The position numbers and the translations under genes are program-made. From Edaphobacter acidisoli (GTDB taxonomy: Bacteria; Acidobacteriota; Terriglobia; Terriglobales; Acidobacteriaceae): a stretch of 64,000 bases of DNA. The stretch spans positions 1,612,001 to 1,676,000 of the forward strand of contig NZ_BMJB01000001.1 of assembly GCF_014642855.1 (NCBI RefSeq), in the 5' to 3' direction. Of the stretch, positions 50,455 to 58,841 are shown in pieces. The number at the start of each line of letters is the position of its first letter. The stretch's first letter is position 1. The notes under the pieces were generated by a model. The model made no database searches. It had not been told where the DNA came from and saw nothing but the letters and a program-made list of their open reading frames with translations.

Positions 50455-51192
50455 TTACCAAGGCAAGGATTTTCCCATGTGGAAGTACCCGCCCGTCGGC
50501 CCATCCTCCGGCAGCGTAGCCAGCTCCACGCTGGTCTTCACCCCATCGACGATCTCCATCTGCGCGCCCTCACCGCCCATGTCTGTCTTCACCCAGCCCG
50601 GATGCGCCGAGTTCACCTTGATCTTCGTCCCTGCCAACTCATGCGCCAGATGAATCGTGAACGAATTCAGCGCGGCCTTCGATGCGTTATACGCAAACGT
50701 CTTCGCATCGTAGACATACGATCCCTTCGTCGCATGAAGCGTAAGCGAACCCAGAATGCTAGACAGGTTCACAATCCGCCCCGCCGCGCTCTTCTTCACG
50801 AGCGGCAGCAGCGCCTGCGTCAGCGCCACCACGTCAAAGAAATTCGTATCGAACGTCTTGTGCAGAATCTCCTGCGAAGTCTTGCTCGTCTCGTTCGGAC
50901 CGCGCGAGTCCAGAAAGATTCCCGCGTTATTCACCAGAATGTCGAGCCGGCCAAACTCCTTCTCAATCTGCGCAGCCACAGCCGCGTAATCAGCAGCATT
51001 ACCCACATCCAGCTTCACCGCACGCGCGTCGATACCTTCCTTTTTCAACGCAGCCGCAGCAGTCTCACTTTTGGCCAAATCACGCGCACCCAGCAGCACA
51101 GTGATGCCCTGCTTGCCCAGCTGCCGCGCCGTCTCCAGTCCAAGCCCTCTGTTCGCGCCCGTAATCAGCGCAACCTTCTTCACAGCACTCAT
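50455..51192 (-). CDS. Short-chain dehydrogenase/reductase, carbonyl-reductase-like
   Basis: The 245-residue classical SDR has cofactor motif TGANRGLGLET, NNAG in 'DILVNNAGIF', catalytic Ser in 'VNLSSILGSL' and YxxxK in 'FAYNASKAALNSF'. Layout and 'NSAHPGWVKTDMGG' resemble carbonyl reductase/CBR1-like enzymes that use NADPH on small carbonyls or quinones. It ends the minus-strand cluster of acyl-CoA genes but is separated from the thioesterase by 39 bp, so cotranscription is plausible. The substrate is unknown. Confidence 0.88.
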   Translation of the reverse strand: MSAVKKVALITGANRGLGLETARQLGKQGITVLLGARDLAKSETAAAALKKEGIDARAVKLDVGNAADYAAVAAQIEKEFGRLDILVNNAGIFLDSRGPNETSKTSQEILHKTFDTNFFDVVALTQALLPLVKKSAAGRIVNLSSILGSLTLHATKGSYVYDAKTFAYNASKAALNSFTIHLAHELAGTKIKVNSAHPGWVKTDMGGEGAQMEIVDGVKTSVELATLPEDGPTGGYFHMGKSLPW

Positions 51193-51231
51193 CGCATTTC
51201 ACCTCGTAGTCTGTGCAAACCGCACGAATGT

Positions 51232-51654
51232 TTAGATGAGACACTCAGCAAAACGTTCCGCATACCGCTGAGGAAGTTTTGCCCGCTTCATGTCCTTGCC
51301 CACAACCACATGGCCCGACTCACCCTCGCAAAGCAGCGCGCCATCCTTCGCGCGCAGAATCCGATAGCCAAACCGCACCACCGGCCCGCGCGCAGCCACA
51401 AGCCGCGTCTCAATCACCAGCTCATCGTCATACCGGGCAGGCGCACGATACCGCGCCTCCACCTGCACCACGGCGATGCCGCAGCCGTCATCCTGCTCCA
51501 TCGACTTGTAATCCAGCCCCAGTTGCCGGATAAACTCCACCCGGCCTACCTCAAACCACACCAGATAGTTCGCGTGATACACGACGCCCATCTGGTCCGT
51601 CTCCGCATAGCGCACACGCACCCGCGTCTCGCAAACATGCTTCTTATGGCTCAT
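51232..51654 (-). CDS. Acyl-CoA thioesterase, YbgC/FadM-like hotdog fold
   Basis: The 140-residue hotdog-fold enzyme has the 4-hydroxybenzoyl-CoA thioesterase signature: 'VRYAETDQMGVVYHANYLVW' with the catalytic Asp (ETDQMG) and 'FEVGRVEFIRQLG'. It hydrolyses acyl-CoA to acid and CoA, releasing CoA or preventing build-up. ATG 51654 is chosen; a GTG at 51660 is also in frame, and neither has a good ribosome site. It lies with genes for branched-chain acyl-CoA breakdown, 113 bp after the enoyl-CoA hydratase, the gap holding an inverted repeat. Confidence 0.88.
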   Translation of the reverse strand: MSHKKHVCETRVRVRYAETDQMGVVYHANYLVWFEVGRVEFIRQLGLDYKSMEQDDGCGIAVVQVEARYRAPARYDDELVIETRLVAARGPVVRFGYRILRAKDGALLCEGESGHVVVGKDMKRAKLPQRYAERFAECLI

Positions 51655-51683
51655 CCACACAGTCTATCGAAGACCCCAAAAAG

Positions 51684-51769
51684 CGACCGCGGATCGACGC
51701 GGATTTGCACGGATGAGAGACGGAAACGACGACGATCTAAATCCGTGCTGATCCGTGCAATCCGTGGTC
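51684..51769. repeat. Imperfect inverted repeat of ATCCGTG words
   Basis: GACCGCGGATCGACGCGGAT then TTGCACGGAT (51684-51713) is largely complementary to ATCCGTGCTGATCCGTGCAA then TCCGTGGTC (51741-51769), forming a ~30-bp imperfect stem with a 27-base loop in the thioesterase-hydratase gap. Confidence 0.65.
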
Positions 51770-52559
51770 AGCCTTTCCACACCGGCTTGCGCTTCTCCAG
51801 AAACGCCGCCACACCCTCGCGAAAATCCGCCGTCCCACGCGAATCCGCATTCGCCGCCATCGCCAGCTCAATCGCCCGGTCGAGCCAGGCCTTGTTCTGC
51901 GCTGCCAACAACCGCTTCGTCGCTGCCATCGAAGCCGGACTGTTTAGCTTCAGCGCGTCAGCCAGTTCCACCACACGCGCCCGCAGATTCTCCGGCTGCA
52001 CGACCTCATTCACCAACCCCACACGATGCGCCTCTTCAGCAGAAAACAACCTCCCCGTCAGCAGCAGGTCCCGCGCACGCTTCTCTCCAACCTGCAGCGT
52101 CAGGAATGCCGACACCAGCGCCGGCACAAATCCGATCCTCACCTCGGTATATCCAAACTTCGCCCCAGGCACAGCCAGCGTGAAGTCGCAGATCGTCGCC
52201 AGCCCCGTTCCTCCGGCAACCGCTGCACCATGCACCATCGCAATCGTTGGCTTCGGCAACTCATACAGCGAGCGAAACAGCCGCGCCACCCGCTCCGCAT
52301 CAGCGCTATGTTCCGCGTCCGACCTATCATTCATCGCCTGCAATGCACTCAGATCAAGCCCCGAACAAAAAGCCTCGCCCGCGCCGGCAAACACAACCAC
52401 GCGACAATCACTCACCGCCGCCTCATCCATCGCAGCAAGCAGCTCATCCTGCATCGCAGGCGTCATCGCATTGCGCCGCTCCGGACGATTCAGCGTAATC
52501 GTCCGAACCCCATCCTCTTCCGCAACCAGAATCGTCGAGTAATCCAAACGAACCCCCAA
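51768..52559 (-). CDS. Enoyl-CoA hydratase/isomerase, methylglutaconyl-CoA hydratase-like
   Basis: The 263-residue crotonase-fold enzyme has 'VRTITLNRPERRNAMTPAMQ', oxyanion segment 'GAGEAFCSGLDLSAL' and 'VHGAAVAGGTGLATICDFTL'. 'FGYTEVRIGFVPALVSAFL' has the Glu expected for hydratases. Between methylcrotonyl-CoA carboxylase and HMG-CoA lyase-type genes it would hydrate 3-methylglutaconyl-CoA (LiuC role) in leucine breakdown. The start is uncertain: TTG 52559 or TTG 52547 (GGGGG 4 bases upstream); no ATG fits. It begins 11 bp after the lyase stop. Confidence 0.85.
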   Translation of the reverse strand: MGVRLDYSTILVAEEDGVRTITLNRPERRNAMTPAMQDELLAAMDEAAVSDCRVVVFAGAGEAFCSGLDLSALQAMNDRSDAEHSADAERVARLFRSLYELPKPTIAMVHGAAVAGGTGLATICDFTLAVPGAKFGYTEVRIGFVPALVSAFLTLQVGEKRARDLLLTGRLFSAEEAHRVGLVNEVVQPENLRARVVELADALKLNSPASMAATKRLLAAQNKAWLDRAIELAMAANADSRGTADFREGVAAFLEKRKPVWKG

Positions 52560-52570
52560 CCAGCAACTAT

Positions 52571-53434
52571 CTATTGCACCCGCTCCCCATACTTCCGCGC
52601 AATCTCCTCGCTCGCCGCAATCAAACCATCCAGCGGTCTCAACGGCTCCAGCTCGGCGCCCAGCGCCTTCAGCTCAGCAATTAACAACTCCGTCGGCACA
52701 TTCCCCACCAGCGCATCCTGCGCAAACGGACACCCGCCCAGCCCGCCAATCGCCGCATCGAACCGTCTGCACCCGGCGCCATACGCCGACGCGATCAAAG
52801 CGGCCGCACCATCCGGCCGCGCATGAAGATGCACACCAACCTCCAGCTCATCGTGCACAGCCATCACATCGGCCACCAAATCAGCTACCTGCTTCGGAGT
52901 AGCCAGCCCCACGGTGTCGGCCAGCGAAATCTGCTTCACGCCATTGTCGGCCAGCAGGTCACATGCCGAGACCACCTCATCAATGTCCCACGCCTCGCCA
53001 TACGGGTTGCCGAATGCCATCGAGATATACGCCACCACATCCAACCCAGCCTTATACGCCATCGTGCCAATCTTCTCCAGCTCATCCAGCGACTCCTCAG
53101 GCGTCTGGTTCTGATTGCGCTTTAAAAACTCCGCCGACACCGAATAAGGAAACCCCAGCGTCTGCACGCTGCCGGTCTTCACCGCCCGCTCAGCGCCCTT
53201 CTCATTCACCACAATGCCGATGATCTCGACATCATCGGGAGGATCGAGATACTCAAGCACCAGCTCCGAGTCCGCCATCTGCGGCACCGCCGTCCGCGAA
53301 ACAAAGCTCACCGCATCAATATGCTTGAACCCCGCCGCAATCAACACCCGCAGATAGTCCGCCTTGATCTCGGCAGGCATATTCTTAGGCAGCCCCTGCC
53401 ACGCATCCCGCGGGCATTCGATGATCTTGACCAC
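52571..53434 (-). CDS. Hydroxymethylglutaryl-CoA lyase-family enzyme
   Basis: The 287-residue TIM-barrel enzyme of the HMGL/DRE group would split HMG-CoA into acetyl-CoA and acetoacetate. The C-terminal signature with the catalytic Cys is intact (FDAAIGGLGGCPFAQ) as are metal-site residues in 'GVHLHARPDGA'. The N-terminal motif is unusual: 'ECPRDAWQGL' where typical lyases have VGPRDGLQNE; Arg and Asp are kept. The start is GTG 53434 with AAGGAG 5 bases upstream. With the hydratase and carboxylase genes it suggests leucine/isovalerate catabolism (LiuE role), though the variant motif allows a different acyl-CoA. Confidence 0.85.
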   Translation of the reverse strand: MVKIIECPRDAWQGLPKNMPAEIKADYLRVLIAAGFKHIDAVSFVSRTAVPQMADSELVLEYLDPPDDVEIIGIVVNEKGAERAVKTGSVQTLGFPYSVSAEFLKRNQNQTPEESLDELEKIGTMAYKAGLDVVAYISMAFGNPYGEAWDIDEVVSACDLLADNGVKQISLADTVGLATPKQVADLVADVMAVHDELEVGVHLHARPDGAAALIASAYGAGCRRFDAAIGGLGGCPFAQDALVGNVPTELLIAELKALGAELEPLRPLDGLIAASEEIARKYGERVQ

Positions 53435-53461
53435 TCCTTCTCCTTCCCAACAAAAACAACT

Positions 53462-54595
53462 TCAGTATCGCTCTTTGAAGGTAAATCCCTCGCCACCATA
53501 CCCGCCACGCTCGCCGCAACTCATCATCTTGCAACCGCCAGTCTTGTCCTTCAGCTTCACCCCATTCTTCTCCGGAACAATCTCAAACACACACTCCGGT
53601 TCCTGCGCGTCATCCGACTTCTGCAGATAAACAAACGACCCCGCGCGCGCATACGTTGCCTTGCCCTTAAGACTGCACTCGTGTCCGTTGTAAAACTCCA
53701 GGTGCAGATCGAAATCAACCGCGTTCGCAAGTGCCGTAATCGTCATCTTGTCGATTGAAGTAAAGTGGTCTCCCGTCACATCGCCATTCGCAAATCGCCT
53801 GCGATAGCGCCCTGCAATCTCCTTCGCCTTCACCGCAGCCACCACCGGATCGCCCGGCTCCGTCACCGTATCATGCCAGGCCTGCATCCGTGCCTCAAGC
53901 TCTCGCTGCGATTTCGAGAACGCATCGCGCAAACAGCCATCCACCACCGCTGCATGTTCACACCCAGCAAATAACGCAGCCTCCGCCACGCCCTCGCGGT
54001 TCAACTCCTCTGCCGCAGACACATCACTCAACTCCTGCACCTGCAGGTACTGAATCATCCACTGGGTCTTTTGCTTGCTAAGCTGCTCATTCCGGCACAG
54101 AGCCAGCTTCACCTTAGAAGCCGCAGCAAAGCACGACGCAATCTCATCGTCCACATAATGGACGCGGCTGTGCAGCGGAAACTTCCCTTCAAACTTCACA
54201 CCTGGCGTCTGATAGTAGCTGCAATCACCGCCGCCCGGCCGCACCTCGATCTCAGGCGCAGCAGCACTCAGTGCTAACTGAAGCGTGCAATGCTCCTCAC
54301 CAAACGACACCAGGTGCGCAACCGCCATCGTCGGCGACTGCAAGGCGAGAAATCCCTTCGCCCCTCCATTTCCGCCGTCACTCTTCATCACCTGAATCGC
54401 AAACTCGCACCGCCCTGCCGCACAATTTGAAATCGACAACCCCGCACCGCTATATCGCGTGCCATTCATTGAAGCCGCCTGAAACGCACCCCACTCCCCA
54501 ACCCACGCAGACGCCGCATCCTGCGCGCATGAAATCCCAGCCGCGCAAAACAAGACGGCGGCCCATAACGCCAAAGCTTTCACACTTCCACCCAT
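53462..54595 (-). CDS. Secreted Cys-rich protein of unknown function
   Basis: The 377-residue protein has a signal peptide (MGGSVKALALWAAVLFCAAG, cleavage near CAQ). The mature part has a beta-rich N-terminal region (WVGEWGAFQAASMNGTRYSG), a central helical segment with paired cysteines (ASCFAAASKVKLALCRNEQL), reminiscent of DUF1311/LprI-type inhibitors, and a beta-rich C-terminal domain with four or more cysteines. Disulfide bonding in the periplasm is likely. AAGGAG lies 5 bases before the ATG. It interrupts the acyl-CoA cluster between carboxylase and lyase without an evident metabolic link. Function unknown. Confidence 0.7.
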   Translation of the reverse strand: MGGSVKALALWAAVLFCAAGISCAQDAASAWVGEWGAFQAASMNGTRYSGAGLSISNCAAGRCEFAIQVMKSDGGNGGAKGFLALQSPTMAVAHLVSFGEEHCTLQLALSAAAPEIEVRPGGGDCSYYQTPGVKFEGKFPLHSRVHYVDDEIASCFAAASKVKLALCRNEQLSKQKTQWMIQYLQVQELSDVSAAEELNREGVAEAALFAGCEHAAVVDGCLRDAFSKSQRELEARMQAWHDTVTEPGDPVVAAVKAKEIAGRYRRRFANGDVTGDHFTSIDKMTITALANAVDFDLHLEFYNGHECSLKGKATYARAGSFVYLQKSDDAQEPECVFEIVPEKNGVKLKDKTGGCKMMSCGERGGYGGEGFTFKERY

Positions 54596-54633
54596 CGACG
54601 CTCCTTCAATAACTTCCGCAGAACGACAAAGAC

Positions 54634-56391
54634 CTACGTCTGCAAGACCCCCGGATTAAACTTCGGCACCTCAGTATTCAGCGCACAAGCCTCCAGCGCA
54701 GTCATCAACACCTCGCGCGTCTTCGCCGGATCAATAATCGCATCCACCCACAACCTCGCCGCGCCGTACCGAGGATCGGCCTGCGCATCATACGTCGCCT
54801 TGATCTCATCGAAGATAGCCTTCTTCTCCGCGTCGTCGAGCTTCTTACCCGAGCGCTCTAACTGCTTCACCCGCACCTCAACCAGCGTCGTCGCCGCCGA
54901 AGCCCCGCTCATCACCGCATACCGCGCCGTCGGCCACGCAAACACAAACCGCGGATCATACGCCTTGCCGCACATCGCATAGTGCCCCGCGCCAAAGCTG
55001 CCGCCGACGATCACCGTAATCTTCGGCACCACGCTGGTCGAGACAGCCGACACCATCTTCGCTCCCGCGCGAATAATCCCACTCCACTCCGCGTCCTTGC
55101 CCACCATGAACCCATTCACGTCATGCAGAAACACCAGCGGCACCAGCGCCTGGTTGCAATCCATAATGAACCGCGCCGCCTTCTGTGCCGACTCCGTATA
55201 GATGACCCCGCCGACCTCCATCCGCTTCGTGCCATCAAGCGCCGTCTGCTGCTGATGCACCTTCTGGTTGGCCACAATCCCCACAGCACGCCCGCCAATC
55301 CGCGCATAGCCGCACAGCACCGTCCGGCCAAACTCCGCCTTGTACTCATCAAACTCCGAGCAGTCCACAATCCGCGCAATCACCTCGCGCATGTCATACG
55401 TATTCGTCGCCGCCCGCGCCGGATCAGGATCAATCAACCCATACAAATCCTCCGCCGCAAACTTCGGCGCATCCTTGGCCGCATCAAACGGAACCCTCGA
55501 AAACACCTCACCCGATACCTGAGACCTGACACCTGAGACCTGAGACCCAACTCCCGAAATCCGCTCCCCAATCTTCCCCACCAGCGACCGCAGCCGCACA
55601 ATGCAAGCCTCATCATTCGGCTCCTTAAAATCCACCGTCCCCGAAATCTCCGCGTGCATCGAAGCCCCACCTAACTCCTCCGCGCCCGTCTTCTGCCCAA
55701 TCGCAGCCTGCACCAGCGAAGGCCCCGCCAGAAACAATCCCGAACCCTCCGTCATCAGCACCGTATCGGTCATCACCGGCAGATACGCGCCGCCGGCCAC
55801 GCACATCCCCATAATCGCTGTCATCTGCGGCACGCCCAGCGAGCTCATCACGGCGTTGTTGCGAAACACGCGCCCAAAGTCATCCTGGTCAGGAAACACA
55901 TCCTCCTGCAGCGGCAGAAACACCCCCGCCGAGTCGACCAGATACAGCGTAGGAATCCGGTTCTCCAGCGCAATCGTCTGCGCGCGAATCACCTTCTTCG
56001 CCGTCATCGGAAAAAACGCGCCCGCCTTCACCGTCGCGTCGTTGGCAATAATCATGCACAGCCGCCCGAACACGCGCCCCAGCCCCGTCACCACTCCCGC
56101 CGCCGGAGCGCCACCATACTCCTCATACATCCCATGCGCCGCCCAAAGCCCCAGCTCCATCAGCTCCAAGCCGTCATCAAGCAGCAGCTTCAGCCGCTCC
56201 CGCACGGTCAACCGTCCCTTGGCCCGCTGAGCCTCCGCAGCCTTCGCCCCACCACCCAGCCGAATCTCACTCTCCTGTTTCGCAAGCGCCGCCATCAAAA
56301 CCGCGAGCGCGTCACGATTCGCCCCAAACCGCGCCGCCTTCACATCCACCTTCGACGCCAACCCATTCTCCAACTTCACGCCATCCGCCAT
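54634..56391 (-). CDS. Acyl-CoA carboxylase carboxyltransferase (beta) subunit, methylcrotonyl-CoA type
   Basis: The ~585-residue biotin-dependent carboxyltransferase subunit transfers CO2 from biotin to an acyl-CoA. 'GGGAKAAEAQRAKGRLTVRE' near the start and 'DSAGVFLPLQEDVFPDQDDF' are typical of methylcrotonyl-CoA carboxylase beta (LiuB); 'FLHDVNGFMVG' and 'GGSFGAGHYAMCGKAYDPRF' hold the oxyanion residues. The biotin-carrying alpha chain is not in the window. The start is ATG 56391. Residues ~281-293 read as a tandem-repeat insertion (GSQVSGVRSQVSG) encoded by 55514-55548, in frame and in a linker, so the enzyme may still fold. Confidence 0.9.
   Translation of the reverse strand: MADGVKLENGLASKVDVKAARFGANRDALAVLMAALAKQESEIRLGGGAKAAEAQRAKGRLTVRERLKLLLDDGLELMELGLWAAHGMYEEYGGAPAAGVVTGLGRVFGRLCMIIANDATVKAGAFFPMTAKKVIRAQTIALENRIPTLYLVDSAGVFLPLQEDVFPDQDDFGRVFRNNAVMSSLGVPQMTAIMGMCVAGGAYLPVMTDTVLMTEGSGLFLAGPSLVQAAIGQKTGAEELGGASMHAEISGTVDFKEPNDEACIVRLRSLVGKIGERISGVGSQVSGVRSQVSGEVFSRVPFDAAKDAPKFAAEDLYGLIDPDPARAATNTYDMREVIARIVDCSEFDEYKAEFGRTVLCGYARIGGRAVGIVANQKVHQQQTALDGTKRMEVGGVIYTESAQKAARFIMDCNQALVPLVFLHDVNGFMVGKDAEWSGIIRAGAKMVSAVSTSVVPKITVIVGGSFGAGHYAMCGKAYDPRFVFAWPTARYAVMSGASAATTLVEVRVKQLERSGKKLDDAEKKAIFDEIKATYDAQADPRYGAARLWVDAIIDPAKTREVLMTALEACALNTEVPKFNPGVLQT
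55514..55548. repeat. Short tandem repeat (ACCTGAGACCTGA) inserted in frame in a coding sequence
   Basis: The plus strand shows ATACCTGAGACCTGACACCT followed by GAGACCTGAGACCC: three to four 7-10 base units based on ACCTGAGA. This sequence class is normally intergenic, but here it adds about 12 codons to the carboxylase gene. Confidence 0.75.
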
Positions 56392-56527
56392 AACACCCCG
56401 CAAAACGTGTCAGCATAGCATCTCTGCAATATCGGTGCATATCAATGCTAAGTCGACATAGCCGACCCGCTTACAAAAGCTGCCGGAAGATCGAGATCGC
56501 ACGCTATGATCATTTCGCGAGGAAAAC

Positions 56528-56884
56528 ATGTATCTCAACTTGTTCTTATTTTCTTTGGCTGTGGTGTCTTATCTTGCTCTTGGCGCAAGTTTGGTATTTA
56601 AGTATCTCCGGACTCGTGATTGGGGTTTTATCTGGCTAGGTCTCGCAGTCATCATCTGGCCAATTGTGACGGGTCAGCTCGATCACATCCTGATACGGAA
56701 AATGGTGCGCAGTCCGTCTCTAAAAATTCACACATTTTTCGGAGAACCGCTCACAAATGGTGATCTTCTCACCTCGCTTTATTCGATAGAGGGTTTGATT
56801 CGGACGGGCCTTCTCCTAATCGCTATCTTTTATCTCTGCAAAACCAATTCCAGCGCCAAGCAAAGGATCTCGTCACCATCTTGA
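56528..56884 (+). CDS. Small membrane protein of unknown function
   Basis: The 118-residue protein has three hydrophobic segments (NLFLFSLAVVSYLALGASLV, IWLGLAVIIWPIVTG, TGLLLIAIFYLC). GAGGA stands 4 bases before the ATG, so it is likely real. Its codons are clearly less GC-rich than those around it, suggesting acquisition or relaxed bias. It is 22 bp before the nicotinamidase gene. No family was recognised. Confidence 0.65.
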   Translation: MYLNLFLFSLAVVSYLALGASLVFKYLRTRDWGFIWLGLAVIIWPIVTGQLDHILIRKMVRSPSLKIHTFFGEPLTNGDLLTSLYSIEGLIRTGLLLIAIFYLCKTNSSAKQRISSPS

Positions 56885-56906
56885 GCGAACGCCTGAAAGC
56901 ATCCAA

Positions 56907-57551
56907 ATGACCCTCCAACCCACCGACGCGCTCCTCGTCATCGACGTCCAGAACGACTTCTGCCCTGCCGCGAACGGCATCGGAGACGCGCTCGCAGTCA
57001 AAGACGGCGACCAGGTCGTCCCCATCATCAACGCCCTCGCGCAAAAATTCGACCACGTCATCCTCACGCAGGACTGGCACCCGGCGGGCCACATCTCCTT
57101 CGCCACAACCCAGGGCAAGCAGCCCTACGAAGTCATCGAAGTCCCCTACGGCCCCCAAACGCTGTGGCCCGAACACTGCCTCCAGCACTCCGAAGGCGCG
57201 GCCCTGCACCCGGCGCTCGAAACCCCCCACGCCGAACTGATCCTCCGCAAAGGCTTCCGCCGACACATCGACAGCTACTCAGCCTTCCTCGAAAACGACC
57301 ACACCACCCCGACGGGCCTCGCTGGATACCTCCACGAACGCGGTCTCAAACGCCTCTTCCTCACCGGCTTGGCCTACGACTTCTGCGTCCGCTACTCCGC
57401 CATCGACGGCCACGCCCTCGGCTTCGAGACCATCGTCATCGAAGACGCCACCCGCCCCGTCAACCTCCCCGGCAGCGTGGCCGAAACCAACGCCGCCCTC
57501 GCCGCAAGCAATATCCAGCGCATTCCATCTTCCGAGATTCTCACCCAATGA
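56907..57551 (+). CDS. pncA: Nicotinamidase
   Basis: The 214-residue isochorismatase-fold enzyme deamidates nicotinamide to nicotinate for NAD salvage. The catalytic triad is visible: D13 in VIDVQNDF, K115 in RKGF and C160 in GLAYDFCV. Metal ligands D56, H58 and H62 are in QDWHPAGH. Length is that of PncA. The following DUF3592-like gene begins 13 bp downstream, so they share a transcript. Confidence 0.95.
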   Translation: MTLQPTDALLVIDVQNDFCPAANGIGDALAVKDGDQVVPIINALAQKFDHVILTQDWHPAGHISFATTQGKQPYEVIEVPYGPQTLWPEHCLQHSEGAALHPALETPHAELILRKGFRRHIDSYSAFLENDHTTPTGLAGYLHERGLKRLFLTGLAYDFCVRYSAIDGHALGFETIVIEDATRPVNLPGSVAETNAALAASNIQRIPSSEILTQ

Positions 57552-57564
57552 GGCCCCTCGCCCG

Positions 57565-57912
57565 ATGAAGCCGCCAAAGATCCCCTGGCTCGAAACCCAA
57601 GCCAAAGTCACCGCCTGCAAGTATGAGTTCGGAGCGGGACAAGCCCTTGCCTTCGGCATCCCCCGCAGCAAACACTTCCGCATCGCCTTCAGCTACCGCG
57701 CCCACGGCCAGACCTACACCGGCGAATTCACATCCCCCACCTATATTGAGCAAGGCGCAACCTTCCCCATCGCCTATAACCCGCTCGCCCCGCAAGAAAA
57801 CAGCAAAACCGCCGCTACTCCCGTCACGAAGACATCACTGTTCGCCATCGGCGTCATCGGCTCCATCGTCCTCTCGCTTCTCTGGCTCGCCCTTCTGCGC
57901 GGATGCAGCTAA
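57565..57912 (+). CDS. DUF3592-like membrane protein
   Basis: This 115-residue protein has an N-terminal beta-sandwich-like soluble part with the DUF3592 pattern 'WLETQAKVTACKYEFGAG', 'FRIAFSYRAHGQTYTGEF', 'FPIAYNPLAPQEN', then one membrane helix (LFAIGVIGSIVLSLLWLALL). The role of this family is not known. Its stop overlaps the convergent HD-domain gene by 4 bp. Confidence 0.75.
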   Translation: MKPPKIPWLETQAKVTACKYEFGAGQALAFGIPRSKHFRIAFSYRAHGQTYTGEFTSPTYIEQGATFPIAYNPLAPQENSKTAATPVTKTSLFAIGVIGSIVLSLLWLALLRGCS

Positions 57913-58532
57913 CCGTCGATTGCAGCGGCACTCCCAGCCAGCCCCAGCCACACCGCCCGCTCCTGCATCGCCCGCAGACAATTCCCCACATGCTCGTCCA
58001 CGCTCACCCCAAGCAGCGCGGCCCCATCCGTAATATCCTCCCGCTTCACCGCCCTCGCGAACGCCTTGTCCTTCATCTTCTTCTTCACGCCCGCAACCTC
58101 AACATCCTTAATAGACCGCGAAGGCTTCACCAGCGCACAAGCCGTCAGGAATCCGGCCAGTTCATCGCAAGCAAACAGCGCCTTGTCCAGATGCGACTCC
58201 CGCGCCACGCCTGAATAATCCGCATGAGCCAGCACAGCATGGATCACAGCCTCCGGCCACCCAAGCTCCCGCAGCCGAGCCACACCAACAAACGGATGCT
58301 CCTCCACCGTCGGGTGCTTCTCATAGTCCATGTCATGAACCAACCCCGCACAGGCGTACATCTCCGCAAACCTCGCCGCATCGTCGCCGCTCAGACCAAG
58401 CCGCTCAGCCTCGCGCAAGCCATACGCCTCCACGCAAACCGACACCGCCATGCCATGCTTGCGCAGCGACTCCCCTTCAGTCCACTCCCGCAGCAAAGCC
58501 AGCGCCCTATCCCGCGAAAATCCATCAGCCAT
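57909..58532 (-). CDS. HD-domain (HDIG-type) phosphohydrolase
   Basis: The 207-residue HD-superfamily protein has first His H26 ('SLRKHGMAVSV'), the HD pair H66-D67 in 'GLVHDMDYEKHP', and later His/Asp in 'HAVLAHADYSG'. Related small proteins (HDIG group) hydrolyse phosphate esters of nucleotides. ATG 58532 with GAGGA 5 bases upstream is the start; the frame is open to 58649, but that segment is an intergenic repeat. It is convergent with the DUF3592-like gene. Substrate unknown. Confidence 0.85.
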   Translation of the reverse strand: MADGFSRDRALALLREWTEGESLRKHGMAVSVCVEAYGLREAERLGLSGDDAARFAEMYACAGLVHDMDYEKHPTVEEHPFVGVARLRELGWPEAVIHAVLAHADYSGVARESHLDKALFACDELAGFLTACALVKPSRSIKDVEVAGVKKKMKDKAFARAVKREDITDGAALLGVSVDEHVGNCLRAMQERAVWLGLAGSAAAIDG

Positions 58533-58554
58533 CTTTTTCCTCGCACAAAACAGC

Positions 58555-58618
58555 GTGTCATCCTGAGCGGAATTTGGCGCGCTTTTGCGCCAAATAAAGT
58601 CGAAGGGATCTGCGGTTT
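58555..58618. repeat. Intergenic repeat GTCATCCTGAGCGG...GTCGAAGG
   Basis: The element GTGTCATCCTGAGCGGAA contains an inner palindrome TTTGGCGCGCTTTTGCGCCAAA and ends AAGTCGAAGGGATCTGCGG. Its opening matches the element near 47303. Non-coding. Confidence 0.7.
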
Positions 58619-58841
58619 GATTGTCCGCAAGATTGCTCAAGTTCAGCAAGCAACCCTACTCCGCCCCTCAAAACAAGTTACTACCTTGGTTCCTCTCCGG
58701 TTTTTTCAGGCATTCTACCCTTAATTAACGGCTTTCCTCTTGACTCCAAAGGAACCCGGTGTCACTCTAGGCACATCACTGCTCCGTTATCGGACATGTG
58801 CTGCGGTCCTTGCTCTGGGTCCGCCCGCAACAAGACAACTT

